DNA from: Ancylobacter polymorphus
Lineage (GTDB): Bacteria > Pseudomonadota > Alphaproteobacteria > Rhizobiales > Xanthobacteraceae
Length of the DNA stretch: 64,000 bases
NCBI RefSeq assembly: GCF_022836935.1
Contig: NZ_CP083239.1
Coordinates: 4,106,001 to 4,170,000 of the forward strand
Reading direction: 5' to 3'
Shown here: positions 7,633 to 15,555 of the stretch, one piece after another
Layout: each line of letters begins with the position of its first letter
Numbering within the stretch: position 1 is the stretch's first letter
The notes under the pieces: model-generated
Database searches by the model: none
Told to the model about the DNA's origin: nothing
What the model saw: only the letters and a program-made list of their open reading frames with translations
Translations under genes and position numbers: made by a program

Positions 7633-8727
7633 ATGGCCGAAAAAACCACCATAAGGCGCCTGGCGCGCCGCTTCGATCTCAAGATCGTCTCACCCACCAG
7701 CCTCACCATCCGCCGCAAGCGGCGCGGGCGTGGCTTCAGCTACGAGACCGCCGACGGCACCGCGCTGAAGGACGCGGAGGAACTGGCAAGGCTGCGGCGG
7801 CTCGCCGTGCCGCCGGCCTACCGCAATGTGTGCTTCGCCGCCGATCCGCGCGCCCATCTCCAGGCCGTCGGCGAGGATGCGGCCGGGCGGCTGCAATACC
7901 GCTATCACCCGGATTGGACGCTGGTGCGCGAGACGCTGAAGGCCGACCGGCTCTCCGGCCTCGCGCAAGCGCTGCCCCGTATCCTGCGCAGCGTGCGCCG
8001 CGAATTGCGCCAGCCCTCCTCCCCCCGCCGTTTCGCCCTTGCGGCCGTGGTGCAGCTCGTCGCGCTCACCGCGATCCGTGCCGGCAGCGAGGAATATGCG
8101 CTGGAGCATGGCACGCGCGGGGCGACGACCCTGCTCAAATCGCATCTGCGGCTGAAGGACGACGAGGTGGCGCTGGCCTTCAAGGGCAAGGGCGGCAAGG
8201 CCATCCGCAAGCAGTGCCGCGACGCCGATCTCGCCCGCGCGCTGGCCCAGCTGAAGGAGATTCCCGGCGCGCGCCTGTTCAAATACCGGGGCGAGGATGG
8301 CGGCGTCCACGCGGTGCGTGGCTCCGACGTGAACGCCTTTCTGAAAGCCGTCAGCGGGCAGGCCATATCGCTGAAGGACTTCCGCACCCTGACGGCGTCG
8401 CTGGGCGTGCTCGACCGGCTGGGCCGGCTGGAGCCGGCGGGGAGCGAGCGCGGCCGCCGGCAGCAGATCCGTCAGGCCATCGCCCCCCTCGCCGACGAAC
8501 TCGCCAACACGCTCACGGTCTGCCGCACCAGCTATGTGCATGACAGCGTAATCTCCGCTTTCGAGGCCGGCACGCTGGCAAAATCCGGCCCGGAAGCCCG
8601 CTCGCCGCTCGCGCGGATGCAATTGCTGTCCGAACTGCTGCGCAGCAAAGGCTGCCGCCCGGCCTGCGCTGCAAAGAGCGTTGCCCGCCGCCGGATGGCG
8701 GGAGCGGCCGAGGCGACAGCGCCCTAG
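7633..8727 (+). CDS. DNA topoisomerase IB (poxvirus/bacterial type)
   Basis: Type IB enzyme that nicks one strand, forms a 3'-phosphotyrosyl bond and relaxes supercoils without ATP. The 364-residue protein has the bacterial TopIB layout: N-terminal domain with RLAVPPAYRNVCFA, then a catalytic domain with Arg149 (AIRAGSEEYA), a KGKGGK loop near 184-189, KYRGEDGGVHAVRGSDVN, and the nucleophile Tyr301 in CRTSYVHDSVISAFE. The frame is open upstream to 7066, but MAEKTTIRRLARRF at 7633 is the family-like start, and the EcfG promoter lies between the two candidates. The start site and the promoter therefore support each other. Expression under general stress is inferred. Confidence 0.92.
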   Translation: MAEKTTIRRLARRFDLKIVSPTSLTIRRKRRGRGFSYETADGTALKDAEELARLRRLAVPPAYRNVCFAADPRAHLQAVGEDAAGRLQYRYHPDWTLVRETLKADRLSGLAQALPRILRSVRRELRQPSSPRRFALAAVVQLVALTAIRAGSEEYALEHGTRGATTLLKSHLRLKDDEVALAFKGKGGKAIRKQCRDADLARALAQLKEIPGARLFKYRGEDGGVHAVRGSDVNAFLKAVSGQAISLKDFRTLTASLGVLDRLGRLEPAGSERGRRQQIRQAIAPLADELANTLTVCRTSYVHDSVISAFEAGTLAKSGPEARSPLARMQLLSELLRSKGCRPACAAKSVARRRMAGAAEATAP

Positions 8728-8919
8728 GCGCCCGCGAGCAAGACCGAAGGGTATCTGTCGGCGGGCGGTGCTGGTGCCACCGCGCATGGCGGGTGCTTGC
8801 GCACAAATGGTAGCGCAATAGCAACTGAAGCCGATTTATTCAAACCAAGATGCGGTGGTTACATGATACATCGCGACAAGTATTTGCATATGGACCCTGA
8901 AACGCTGGCGACACGGAAA

Positions 8920-8944
8920 GGAACCTTCCCGGTTACTGCCACTT
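8920..8944 (+). promoter_or_regulatory. Possible weak EcfG-type promoter for DUF4142 gene
   Basis: GGAAC followed after 16 bp by ACTT; this satisfies GGAAC-N18-TT but not the full CGTT. About 70 bp before the start. Tentative. Confidence 0.35.
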
Positions 8945-9012
8945 AGCGAGGGGTAGAGCGCGATCTGGCGCCGCAGCGCCACACGCCGCGCGTCCAGGAA
9001 ATGGAGACGACA

Positions 9013-9555
9013 ATGAAAACCCTCAAGCTGCTCACCGTGGCACTCATCACTGCTGCCCCGCTTTCCGTGCTTCCGGCCGCCGCGCAGTCGGTCGGCGAGA
9101 AGACCGGCGTGAATGCGGTACTCGGCGTCAGCCCTTCCACCACCGATTTCGTCACCCAGGCGGCGGTCAGCGGCATGTTCGAGATCCAGTCGAGCGAACT
9201 GGCGCTTGAGCGCGGCGACGCCGCCACCAAGGCCTTCGCGCAGCAGATGATCACCGCGCACCGCAAGGCCTCCGAGGAGCTGAAGGGATTGGTGACGAGC
9301 GCCAACATCAACGTCACCCTGCCGGCGACGCTCGACAGCGCGCATCAGGAGACGATGGACGATCTGCGCAAGCTGCAGGGGGCCGAATTCAACGAGGAAT
9401 ATATCGACGAGCAGGTCGACGCGCATGAAGATGCCGTCTCGCTGTTCGAGCGCTATGCCGAAGGCGGCGACAATGCCACGCTGAAGGCCTGGGCGGCGAA
9501 GATGCTTCCCGAACTCAAGCACCATCTCGACATGGCCAAGAAGCTCGACAAGTGA
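9013..9555 (+). CDS. DUF4142 domain periplasmic protein
   Basis: 180-residue exported helical protein. The signal peptide is about residues 1-25 (MKTLKLLTVALITAAPLSVLPAAAQS). The mature part matches DUF4142, a ferritin-like four-helix fold: F-V-x-Q-A-A-V-S-G-M-F-E-I-Q-S-S-E-L-A, then A-F-A-Q-Q-M-I-T-A-H, and a second pair of helices with H-E-D-A. No biochemical role is established for the family; many members are stress induced. ATG 9013 has GGAGA five bases upstream and gives a clean signal peptide, so it is preferred to ATG 9001. A strong hairpin follows. Confidence 0.85.
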   Translation: MKTLKLLTVALITAAPLSVLPAAAQSVGEKTGVNAVLGVSPSTTDFVTQAAVSGMFEIQSSELALERGDAATKAFAQQMITAHRKASEELKGLVTSANINVTLPATLDSAHQETMDDLRKLQGAEFNEEYIDEQVDAHEDAVSLFERYAEGGDNATLKAWAAKMLPELKHHLDMAKKLDK

Positions 9556-9623
9556 GCCGTCCGCGCCTCGAAGATGTCCCACGTCGCGCAGGGCGAGGTC
9601 CGATCGCCCGGCGGTAGTTAAGT

Positions 9624-9658
9624 CGAGGAGACCGCGCAGCTCCTGCGCGGTCTCCTCG
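9624..9658. terminator. Bidirectional hairpin between DUF4142 and alcohol dehydrogenase genes
   Basis: Perfect 15-bp stem (9624-9638 with 9644-9658) and a 5-nt loop between convergent genes. There is no long T-run. Confidence 0.75.
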
Positions 9659-9685
9659 AAGCGGCCCGTCGGCCGCACTGCCGTT

Positions 9686-10855
9686 TCAGGGCTTGAGCAC
9701 GACCTTGATGCAGCCATCCTGCTTGTCGCGGAAGGTCGTGTAGAGGTCGGGGCCGTCTTCCAGCGAGGCGCGGTGGGTGATGACGAAGGAGGGGTCGATC
9801 TCACCCTTTTCGATGCGCTCCATCAGCGGGGCGAGATAATGCTGCACCGGCGTCTGGGCCATGCGGAAACGAAGGCCGCGATTGATCGCCGAGCCCATCG
9901 GCACCTTGTCGAGGAAGCCGCCATAGACGCCGACAATCGAAACCGTTCCGAAATTGCGGCAGCAATGGATCGCCTGACGCAGCACATGCGGACGGTCGGT
10001 GCCCATGAACAGCGCGGTCTTTACCCGGTCGACCACGGAATCGGCGCTCGCGGTCGCGTCGGCCTCGGTGCCGACGGCGTCGATGCAGGCATCCGCCCCG
10101 CGCCCCTGGGTCAGTTCCATCAGGCGGTCATAGATATCCTCCTCATGGAAATCGAGCGTCACCGCCCCGCCGGCGCGCGCCATGGCGAGCCGCTCGGGAA
10201 CGGTGTCGATGGCGATGACCCGCTCGGCGCCGAGCAGAAAGGCGGAGCGGATCGCCATCTGCCCCACCGGGCCGCAGCCCCAGATGGCGATGGTGTCGCC
10301 TGGCTGGATGTCGCAGAATTCCGCCGCCATGTAGCCGGTGGGGAAGATGTCGGAGAGGAACAGCGCCTGCTCGTCGGTGAGCGTGTCCGGCACCTTGATC
10401 GGGCCGACATCGGCATAGGGCACGCGCAGATATTCCGCCTGCCCGCCGGCATAGCCGCCCAGAAGATGCGAATAGCCGAACAGGCCGCCGGGCGAATTGC
10501 CCCACAGCTTCATCGCCTTGGCACGGTCGGGATTGGTGCGCTCGCAGCCGGAGAAATAGCCGCGCTTGCAGAAGAAGCACTCGCCGCAGGAAATGGTGAA
10601 CGGCACCACCACCCGGTCGCCGACCTTGAGCTTGCTGTTGCCGGCGCCGACCTCGACCACCTCGCCCATGGTTTCATGGCCGATCACGTCGCCATGCTGC
10701 ATGCCGGGAATGATGCCGCCATAGATATGCAGGTCCGACCCGCAAATCGCACAGGCCGTGACCTTGATGATGGCGTCGCGGGCGTCCTCGATGGTGGGAT
10801 CGGGCACGCTCTCGCAGCGTATGTCGCCCTTGCCGTGCCAGGTCAGCGCTTTCAT
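9686..10855 (-). CDS. Zinc-dependent alcohol dehydrogenase (FdhA-like)
   Basis: 389-residue medium-chain dehydrogenase of the subgroup annotated as glutathione-independent formaldehyde or threonine-like dehydrogenase. Catalytic-zinc residues are seen in [12 protein letters not shown] and [13 protein letters not shown]. The structural-zinc cysteines are [15 protein letters not shown]. The Rossmann motif is [10 protein letters not shown], followed by an acidic residue (AIDTVPERL), which indicates NAD. ATG 10855 has GAGGAG upstream; the 40-residue extension of the open frame is not family-like. The gene lies among stress genes and a degenerate EcfG-type element precedes it. The natural substrate cannot be told from sequence. 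Confidence 0.85.
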   Translation of the reverse strand: MKALTWHGKGDIRCESVPDPTIEDARDAIIKVTACAICGSDLHIYGGIIPGMQHGDVIGHETMGEVVEVGAGNSKLKVGDRVVVPFTISCGECFFCKRGYFSGCERTNPDRAKAMKLWGNSPGGLFGYSHLLGGYAGGQAEYLRVPYADVGPIKVPDTLTDEQALFLSDIFPTGYMAAEFCDIQPGDTIAIWGCGPVGQMAIRSAFLLGAERVIAIDTVPERLAMARAGGAVTLDFHEEDIYDRLMELTQGRGADACIDAVGTEADATASADSVVDRVKTALFMGTDRPHVLRQAIHCCRNFGTVSIVGVYGGFLDKVPMGSAINRGLRFRMAQTPVQHYLAPLMERIEKGEIDPSFVITHRASLEDGPDLYTTFRDKQDGCIKVVLKP

Positions 10856-10886
10856 GGGGGCTCCTCGTCCTCTGATTGCGAGGGCT

Positions 10887-10911
10887 AATCCCCAAATCTG
10901 CGAGACGTTCC
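10887..10911 (-). promoter_or_regulatory. Possible weak EcfG-type promoter for the alcohol dehydrogenase
   Basis: On the minus strand GGAAC-N16-GATT; this fits GGAAC-N18-TT but lacks the CG of CGTT. It is 32 bp before the start codon, the same distance as the exact matches elsewhere. Tentative. Confidence 0.35.
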
Positions 10912-10928
10912 GGCCTGGCGAGGCCGGA
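10909..10928 (-). terminator. Hairpin downstream of the HPP gene
   Basis: 8-bp stem TCCGGCCT / AGGCCGGA with a 4-nt loop, between the end of the HPP-CBS gene and the start of the alcohol dehydrogenase. No T-tract. Confidence 0.4.
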
Positions 10929-11023
10929 GACGGGGTCAAATCCCGGCGCGGTACCCCGCACCCATTTCCCGGCAAAACCCTACCAAACCCATGCGAAGAA
11001 ACCGGGTTGCGCGCGACAGATAC

Positions 11024-12064
11024 TCAGGCGAGTCCGCGCCGGAGGATGGCGAGCCAGTCGGCCTCCGTCACCACTCCCAGAGGGCGCCCGGCGGCATCGA
11101 TGATGAAGACCGCATGGACGCGATCCTTGGCGAAGCGGTCGAGCAGGGCAATGGCCGGTGTATCCGGCGCGGCCGTGCTGGCCGGCGTCATCGCCTCCAC
11201 CAAGGTTGTGGCCGGCGAGACCAACTCACGCAGGCCCACGGCGCCGACGATCCGTCCCGCATCGTCGAGGACGGGCAGACGGCGCACATCGTGTTGGACA
11301 AGGAGCGCGCGCACCTCCTCCACCGTCATGGAAAGCTGCGCCGCGATGATGCCCGCATGCATGACATCGGCGCAGGAGAGATCGCGGTAGGAACGCGCCA
11401 GTGCCCCCTGCTCCATGTCGCGCAGCAGCCGCTCAAGATCGTTCACGTCAATGTCGAAGGTCTCGCCCGTGCGCTCCAGAGCGGCGGCAAGGTCCGCCTT
11501 GCTGAACGTCCACGGCATCTCCTTCGCCGGCTTCGCGGGTGGGGCGGGGACATGCGGATACACATGGCCGGAAAAGCGATGATAGACCCAGGCGGAAGCC
11601 ACCAGCACCACCGCATTCGCGCCGACGGGCAGGAAGGGGAAGACGAAGCCGGAGGTGGCGCCCGCGAACAGGCCCACCAGCGCAGCGGCGCCACCCGGCG
11701 GGTGCAGGCAGCGCAGCAGCGACATGACCGCGATGGCGCCGCCGACGGCGATGCCGGCGGAGAGCGGCGACAGCGGCATGAGATGCGCCACCAGAACGCC
11801 GACCAGCGCAGAAAGCGTGTTGCCGCCAATGGCCGGCCAGGGCTGCGCCATCGGGCTCGACGGCACCGCGAACAGCAACACGGCTGAGGCTCCCATGGGC
11901 GGCACCAGCCAGAGCAGATGCTGCGGATCCGTCGCCGCAAAGGCGCAGATCAGGCCGGTGAGCGCGATGCCGACCAGCGCCCCGGCGCAGGCGAGCAGCC
12001 GATCACGCAGGCTCGCGCCAGCGAGGATGGGACGGAACAGTCTTAGGCGGGAACTGACAGACAA
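11024..12064 (-). CDS. HPP family membrane protein with C-terminal CBS pair
   Basis: 346-residue protein. Residues about 20-170 are the HPP integral-membrane domain with at least four hydrophobic segments and the name-giving motif LRCLHPPGGAAAL. After a linker come two CBS motifs (about 225-340: DVMHAGIIAAQLSMTVEEV, then a second ending GVVTEADW), which usually bind adenine nucleotides. HPP proteins have been linked to nitrite transport in cyanobacteria and chloroplasts. The start was set at TTG 12064 because GGAGG lies five bases upstream; TTG 12076 is possible and no ATG exists. It lies downstream of the NsrR-type regulator on the same strand, which fits a nitrogen-oxide theme. Confidence 0.82.
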   Translation of the reverse strand: MSVSSRLRLFRPILAGASLRDRLLACAGALVGIALTGLICAFAATDPQHLLWLVPPMGASAVLLFAVPSSPMAQPWPAIGGNTLSALVGVLVAHLMPLSPLSAGIAVGGAIAVMSLLRCLHPPGGAAALVGLFAGATSGFVFPFLPVGANAVVLVASAWVYHRFSGHVYPHVPAPPAKPAKEMPWTFSKADLAAALERTGETFDIDVNDLERLLRDMEQGALARSYRDLSCADVMHAGIIAAQLSMTVEEVRALLVQHDVRRLPVLDDAGRIVGAVGLRELVSPATTLVEAMTPASTAAPDTPAIALLDRFAKDRVHAVFIIDAAGRPLGVVTEADWLAILRRGLA

Positions 12065-12183
12065 GGCGGCCTCCAAGAAAACGGCATGCTCTGGCGCGGC
12101 TTAGATGCGGAGCGGCGCGCCGAGGGTCGGCTGTATGTCACGCGGCGAGCGGCGGCGTGGGGTGAGGAACGTTCTGGCCCTCA

Positions 12184-12633
12184 TCAGGCGGCTCCGGCGC
12201 CCGGCGCCGCGATGCCGAGGGAGAGAATGAGGCGCTGAAAGCCCGGTTTTCGCTCCACGAGATCGGCCACGGTATAGCTGTCCAGCACCGCGAAGAAGGC
12301 GTCCATGGCCTCGTTGAGCACGGGCAGGACGCCGCAGCCGCCGGCCAGCGCGCAGCCCTCGCAGCCGACCAGGCAGTCATCGCCCTCGGTATGACGCAGC
12401 AACTCGCCCACGCGGATCGTCCCGGCGGGCCGGCCCAGCCGGTAACCGCCGGCGCGCCCACGCACGCTGGCGACATAGCCCGCTTTGCCGAGGTCGTGCA
12501 GCACCTTCATCAGATGGTTCTGCGAAATCGAATAGGCTGCCGCCATTTCCGAAATCGCGCAGAGCCGGTCGCCCCGCGCTGCGAGGTAGATCAGCACGCG
12601 CAAGGCGTAATCGGAATAGCGCGTCAGCTGCAT
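12184..12633 (-). CDS. nsrR: Rrf2 family regulator, NsrR-like
   Basis: 149-residue transcription factor. The N-terminal winged helix (MQLTRYSDYALRVLIYLA; recognition region AAAYSISQNHLMKVLHDLG) is followed by the cysteine cluster of NsrR, with Cys87, Cys91, Cys94 and Cys100. In NsrR three cysteines hold a nitric-oxide-sensitive Fe-S cluster. RGRAGGYRLGRPA is the usual wing. ATG 12633 was chosen by homology of the N-terminus. It is divergent from a reductase-PAS gene, with a palindrome typical of NsrR sites between them. The HPP gene follows on the same strand. Expected to repress the locus until nitric oxide is present. Confidence 0.83.
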   Translation of the reverse strand: MQLTRYSDYALRVLIYLAARGDRLCAISEMAAAYSISQNHLMKVLHDLGKAGYVASVRGRAGGYRLGRPAGTIRVGELLRHTEGDDCLVGCEGCALAGGCGVLPVLNEAMDAFFAVLDSYTVADLVERKPGFQRLILSLGIAAPGAGAA

Positions 12634-12664
12634 GGCTGTCTGGAGGCTTTCCAGTCGGAAAATA

Positions 12665-12683
12665 CATGTATAGCGTATACATG
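12665..12683. promoter_or_regulatory. NsrR-type operator palindrome
   Basis: CATGTATA-GCG-TATACATG, perfect 8-bp arms, in the 69-bp gap between divergent nsrR-like and reductase-PAS genes. The ATGYAT...ATRCAT pattern agrees with known NsrR boxes. Confidence 0.7.
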
Positions 12684-12702
12684 ATTTCAGGGGAGGCAAG
12701 GG

Positions 12703-13986
12703 ATGACCGACAGCAGCGGCCAAACGCGGATGAAGGATTCAGAGTCGGGCGTGCGGCCCTTTGTGATCGAGCGCCGCGAGCGGGAGAGCGATGTCATCAC
12801 CTCTTTCGTGCTGCGCCCCCGCGACGGGCGCCCGCCCGCGCCGCATATTGCCGGCCAGCACCTGACGCTGTTCGTCGACATTCCCGGCGCGGGACGGCAG
12901 AAGCGCAACTACACCATCTCCACCGCGCCCAATGGCGAGACCTACCGCATCTCGGTGAAGCGCGAGCCGGAAGGGCTGGTGTCGAAATGGCTGCATGACG
13001 TGGCGCGCGAGGAAACAGTGCTGGACATAGCCGCGCCGTCCGGCAGCTTCGTGCTGCCGGCGGACGATGCGCGCCCGCTGGTCATGCTCAGCGCCGGCGT
13101 CGGGCTGACGCCGATGGTGGCGATGCTGGAAGCGCTGGCCGCCGATCATCGCACGCCGCGGCTGCAGTTCATCCATTGCACCCAGAGCCGCGCCACCCAG
13201 GCCTTCGGCGCCCAACTGCGCTCCCTCGCCGCCGCGCTGGGCGTCGAGACGGCCGTCTTCCATACGCGGGCGAAAGATGGCGAGGTCGACGATGATGTCG
13301 TCGCCGGGCACCTGACGCCCGACTGGCTGCTGGCCCATTCCGCCGTCGCCGAGGCGGAGTATTTTGTCTGCGGCCCCACCCGCTTTCTCAGGCTCTTCGT
13401 GCCCGCCCTCGCCAAGGCGGGGGTTCCGCCGGAAAGGCTGCATTACGAGTTCTTCGGCGCCGTGGAAGACCTGTTCGACGAGCCGCCGCCGGCTGGCACC
13501 GCCCCGTCCTCCCCACCCTCCACCGTGACGGAGCGCCACTCGCGCACCGTCGGCAACATCACCCGCGCGGCGATCAGCGACGCGCTGCTCGACAGCGCGG
13601 CCGATGCCGTCGTGGTCAGCGATGCCGAGGGGGATATCGTGCTGTGGAACCCCGGCGCCGAGCGGATTTTCGGCTTCACCGAGGAGGAGGCGCTGGGCCG
13701 CTCGCTCGACATCATCATTCCCGAGCCGTTCCGCGCCCGGCATTGGGAGGGCTATCGCGAGACCGTCGCCTCCGGCCAGAGCCGCTACGGCGCCGGCGAC
13801 ATGCTCGCCGTGCCGGGGCTCACGAGCGACGGACGGCGCATCTCGCTGGAATTCACCATCGCCCTCATCAAGGATCCGGCCGGCAAGGTCACCGGCATGG
13901 CCGCCGTGCTGCGGGACATCACCCCCCGCTTCGAGGAGATGAAGGCGCTTAAGAAAAAGGTGGCGGAGCTTCAGTCCGCGCCCTGA
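12703..13986 (+). CDS. FAD/NAD(P)H oxidoreductase fused to a PAS domain
   Basis: 427-residue fusion. Residues about 17-265 are a ferredoxin-NADP reductase-type module like the reductase half of flavohaemoglobin: IAGQHLTLFVDIP, the FAD motif RNYTIS at 68-73, the NAD(P) motif GVGLTPM at 132-138, and YFVCGPTRFLR. No globin domain and no 2Fe-2S cysteine motif are present. After a Pro/Ser-rich linker, residues about 285-415 form a PAS domain (DAVVVSDAEGDIVLWNPGA, PAC-like LRDITPRFEE) with a short charged helix at the end. GGGAGG precedes ATG 12703. The NsrR-type box in its promoter suggests a role in nitric oxide detoxification or redox sensing; the electron acceptor is unknown. Confidence 0.82.
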   Translation: MTDSSGQTRMKDSESGVRPFVIERRERESDVITSFVLRPRDGRPPAPHIAGQHLTLFVDIPGAGRQKRNYTISTAPNGETYRISVKREPEGLVSKWLHDVAREETVLDIAAPSGSFVLPADDARPLVMLSAGVGLTPMVAMLEALAADHRTPRLQFIHCTQSRATQAFGAQLRSLAAALGVETAVFHTRAKDGEVDDDVVAGHLTPDWLLAHSAVAEAEYFVCGPTRFLRLFVPALAKAGVPPERLHYEFFGAVEDLFDEPPPAGTAPSSPPSTVTERHSRTVGNITRAAISDALLDSAADAVVVSDAEGDIVLWNPGAERIFGFTEEEALGRSLDIIIPEPFRARHWEGYRETVASGQSRYGAGDMLAVPGLTSDGRRISLEFTIALIKDPAGKVTGMAAVLRDITPRFEEMKALKKKVAELQSAP

Positions 13987-14000
13987 CGCTGGGAGGCTCC

Positions 14001-14555
14001 ATGGATCGTTTCGTCGTCATTTCCGGCTGCTCGGGCGGGGGCAAGTCGACGCTGCTGGCCGAACTCGCGCGGCGTGGCTTCGCGACGGTCGAGGAGCCCG
14101 GGCGTCGCATCGTTGCCGAGCAGCTAAGCGCGGGCGGGACGGACCTGCCGTGGGTCGACCTCGCCGGCTTTGCCCGCCGCGCCGTCAGCCTCGCGCAGCA
14201 GGACCGGGTGGCGGCGCAAAACCGGAGCGGCTGGGTGTTCTTCGATCGCGGGCTGGTCGACGCCGCCGCCGCCCTGGCCTTCGCGACGGGAGAACCCTTG
14301 GACGCCGCGCTCTGCGCCGCACATCGCTCCAACAGGCGGGTGTTCCTGACGCCGCCCTGGCCGGAAATCTTTGCCGGCGATGACGCGCGCCGACACGACC
14401 TCACCGCCGCGATGGCCGAGTATGAGCGCCTGCTCCGTGTCTATCCGGACCTGGGTTATGAGGTCACGCTGCTCCCAAAGTTGTCAGTCGCGGCGCGTGC
14501 GGATTTCCTCCTCGCCACGCTGGGCGCCACCGATGCCTCCGATCCGCCGCCGTGA
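14001..14555 (+). CDS. AAA_28-type P-loop ATPase
   Basis: 184-residue nucleotide-binding protein. Walker A is GCSGGGKST at residues 9-17. VFFDRGLVDAAAA is a probable Walker B-like strand, and EEPGRRIVAEQL is typical of AAA_28 proteins, small kinase-like ATPases of mostly unknown function. It starts 14 bp after the reductase-PAS gene with GGGAGG at good spacing, so the two are probably cotranscribed. A strong hairpin follows its stop. Its biochemical role cannot be inferred beyond ATP/GTP binding. Confidence 0.78.
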   Translation: MDRFVVISGCSGGGKSTLLAELARRGFATVEEPGRRIVAEQLSAGGTDLPWVDLAGFARRAVSLAQQDRVAAQNRSGWVFFDRGLVDAAAALAFATGEPLDAALCAAHRSNRRVFLTPPWPEIFAGDDARRHDLTAAMAEYERLLRVYPDLGYEVTLLPKLSVAARADFLLATLGATDASDPPP

Positions 14556-14574
14556 CGCCCCCAACGACGCAAAA

Positions 14575-14599
14575 GGGGCAGGCGCGCACCGCCTGCCCC
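14575..14599. terminator. Bidirectional terminator
   Basis: 10-bp stem GGGGCAGGCG / CGCCTGCCCC with a 5-nt loop and an upstream A4, between the AAA_28 gene and a convergent small gene. Confidence 0.7.
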
Positions 14600-14633
14600 C
14601 TCCCTAGACTGCCTATTACGGCCGCAGCCGCGC

Positions 14634-14900
14634 TCACCAGCGGCTGGTGTGGCGATCACGGCCAATGAAATAGCCCACGACCACGCCGGCGAGCGCAGCC
14701 GTCACCATGCCCGGCAGCACGTCGATGCGGTTGGCGACCGCCGCGTTCCCCGCAGCATAGAGGCCAGAAGCGCGATCGGCCGCCTCATGCATGCCTTCCC
14801 GTACCGCTTCGCCGGCTGAGGACATGTTGCGACCCGTCTCGCGCACCAGCGCGTCGGCGCTGGAAGGAAGATTCTCGTTGATCTTGTTGGCGTCGGCCAT
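14634..14900 (-). CDS. Small stress protein with C-terminal membrane anchor (DUF883/ElaB-like)
   Basis: 88-residue protein. The N-terminal two thirds is hydrophilic and helical (SADALVRETGRNMSSAGEAVREGMHEAADRAS). The C-terminus is one glycine-containing hydrophobic segment (MVTAALAGVVVGYFIG) followed by RDRH. This resembles the ElaB/DUF883 group of tail-anchored inner-membrane proteins, some of them ribosome-associated in enterobacteria; the resemblance is in architecture only. ATG 14900 was chosen because GCAGGAG precedes it and an exact EcfG-type promoter lies 34 bp upstream, downstream of the longer open-frame start. Confidence 0.7.
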   Translation of the reverse strand: MADANKINENLPSSADALVRETGRNMSSAGEAVREGMHEAADRASGLYAAGNAAVANRIDVLPGMVTAALAGVVVGYFIGRDRHTSRW

Positions 14901-14933
14901 GGGAATGCTCCTGCTGACATGAACTGCCGGAAC

Positions 14934-14958
14934 AACGCCGCCCCCCGAGGAGCGTTCC
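14934..14958 (-). promoter_or_regulatory. EcfG-type promoter
   Basis: On the minus strand GGAAC (14958-14954), 16 bp, CGTT (14937-14934), exact consensus, 34 bp before the small tail-anchored protein gene. Confidence 0.75.
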
Positions 14959-14971
14959 CACCGCGCGGTCT

Positions 14972-15496
14972 TCACCCCGCGCTGATGACAAAGGGAGCGA
15001 CGATCCGCTCCTCGCAATCCTCCGTGGTACCGGCCTGCCAGGACTGCACGAAGAAGCGCCCCGCCCCGCCAAGCCCGATGATCGGCGTGTGCCAAACCCC
15101 TCGCCCATAGACCACCCCGCCGCCGGCAAAGGCGAAGGCCCGCAGCGTGCCGAGGTCGGGGCGGCCCTCCCCGTCATCCAGTGCGACGGCGAGGATGAAA
15201 CTCTCCCCCTGCATGGCGATGATGGCCTGCTGCGAAAACGCATGGCGTTCCAACAGCCGCACGGTGAGCGGCAGCGCCTGCGGCGCCGTTTCGAACAGCG
15301 AGGCGATCTGCCGGCTCCCCGGCCGTGTGTCGGTCTCGAACGCCGTGATGTCGTGGCGCCACGCCGTGCCGGCATTCGCCGGCATCGGAGCGTCGCTGCC
15401 GGGCGCGACCAGATGGCCATAGGGCCGGAAAAGAGCCGGCGTCGCCGGGAGCGCCCTCAGCGTCCGCCACGGCTCCTTCTCGCTGTGTTCGTTCAC
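14972..15496 (-). CDS. Ureidoglycolate lyase (AllA/DAL3 type)
   Basis: 174-residue cupin-fold enzyme that splits ureidoglycolate into glyoxylate and urea in purine/allantoin breakdown. Family features are PYGHLVAPG near the N-terminus, RPGSRQIASLFET, LPLTVRLLERHAFSQQAIIAM, and YGRGVWHTPIIGL. The start is GTG 15496 with a GAGGCAGG-like ribosome site. It lies 59 bp downstream of a dihydropyrimidinase on the same strand, which suggests a nucleobase or hydantoin salvage unit. No allantoinase or urease is in the window, so the pathway context is incomplete. Confidence 0.8.
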   Translation of the reverse strand: MNEHSEKEPWRTLRALPATPALFRPYGHLVAPGSDAPMPANAGTAWRHDITAFETDTRPGSRQIASLFETAPQALPLTVRLLERHAFSQQAIIAMQGESFILAVALDDGEGRPDLGTLRAFAFAGGGVVYGRGVWHTPIIGLGGAGRFFVQSWQAGTTEDCEERIVAPFVISAG

Positions 15497-15555
15497 GCCT
15501 GCCTCACACGCCGCACCCCTGCCCTGCCCGGCTCACCTCTCCGCGCCCGCTCCGC

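Noticed and set aside
10876..10990. tRNA-like segment with GGGGTCAAATCCC resembling a T-arm
   Set aside because: No consistent acceptor, D or anticodon stems could be folded around it; the stretch is better explained by the GC hairpin at 10909-10928.
12065..12183. Possible EcfG element (GGAACGTT near 12168) between nsrR-like and HPP genes
   Set aside because: The boxes are not spaced correctly on either strand.
14929..14956. Plus-strand GGAAC...CGTT overlapping the minus-strand EcfG promoter
   Set aside because: The spacer is 19 bp and no plus-strand gene follows; the minus-strand promoter explains the bases.
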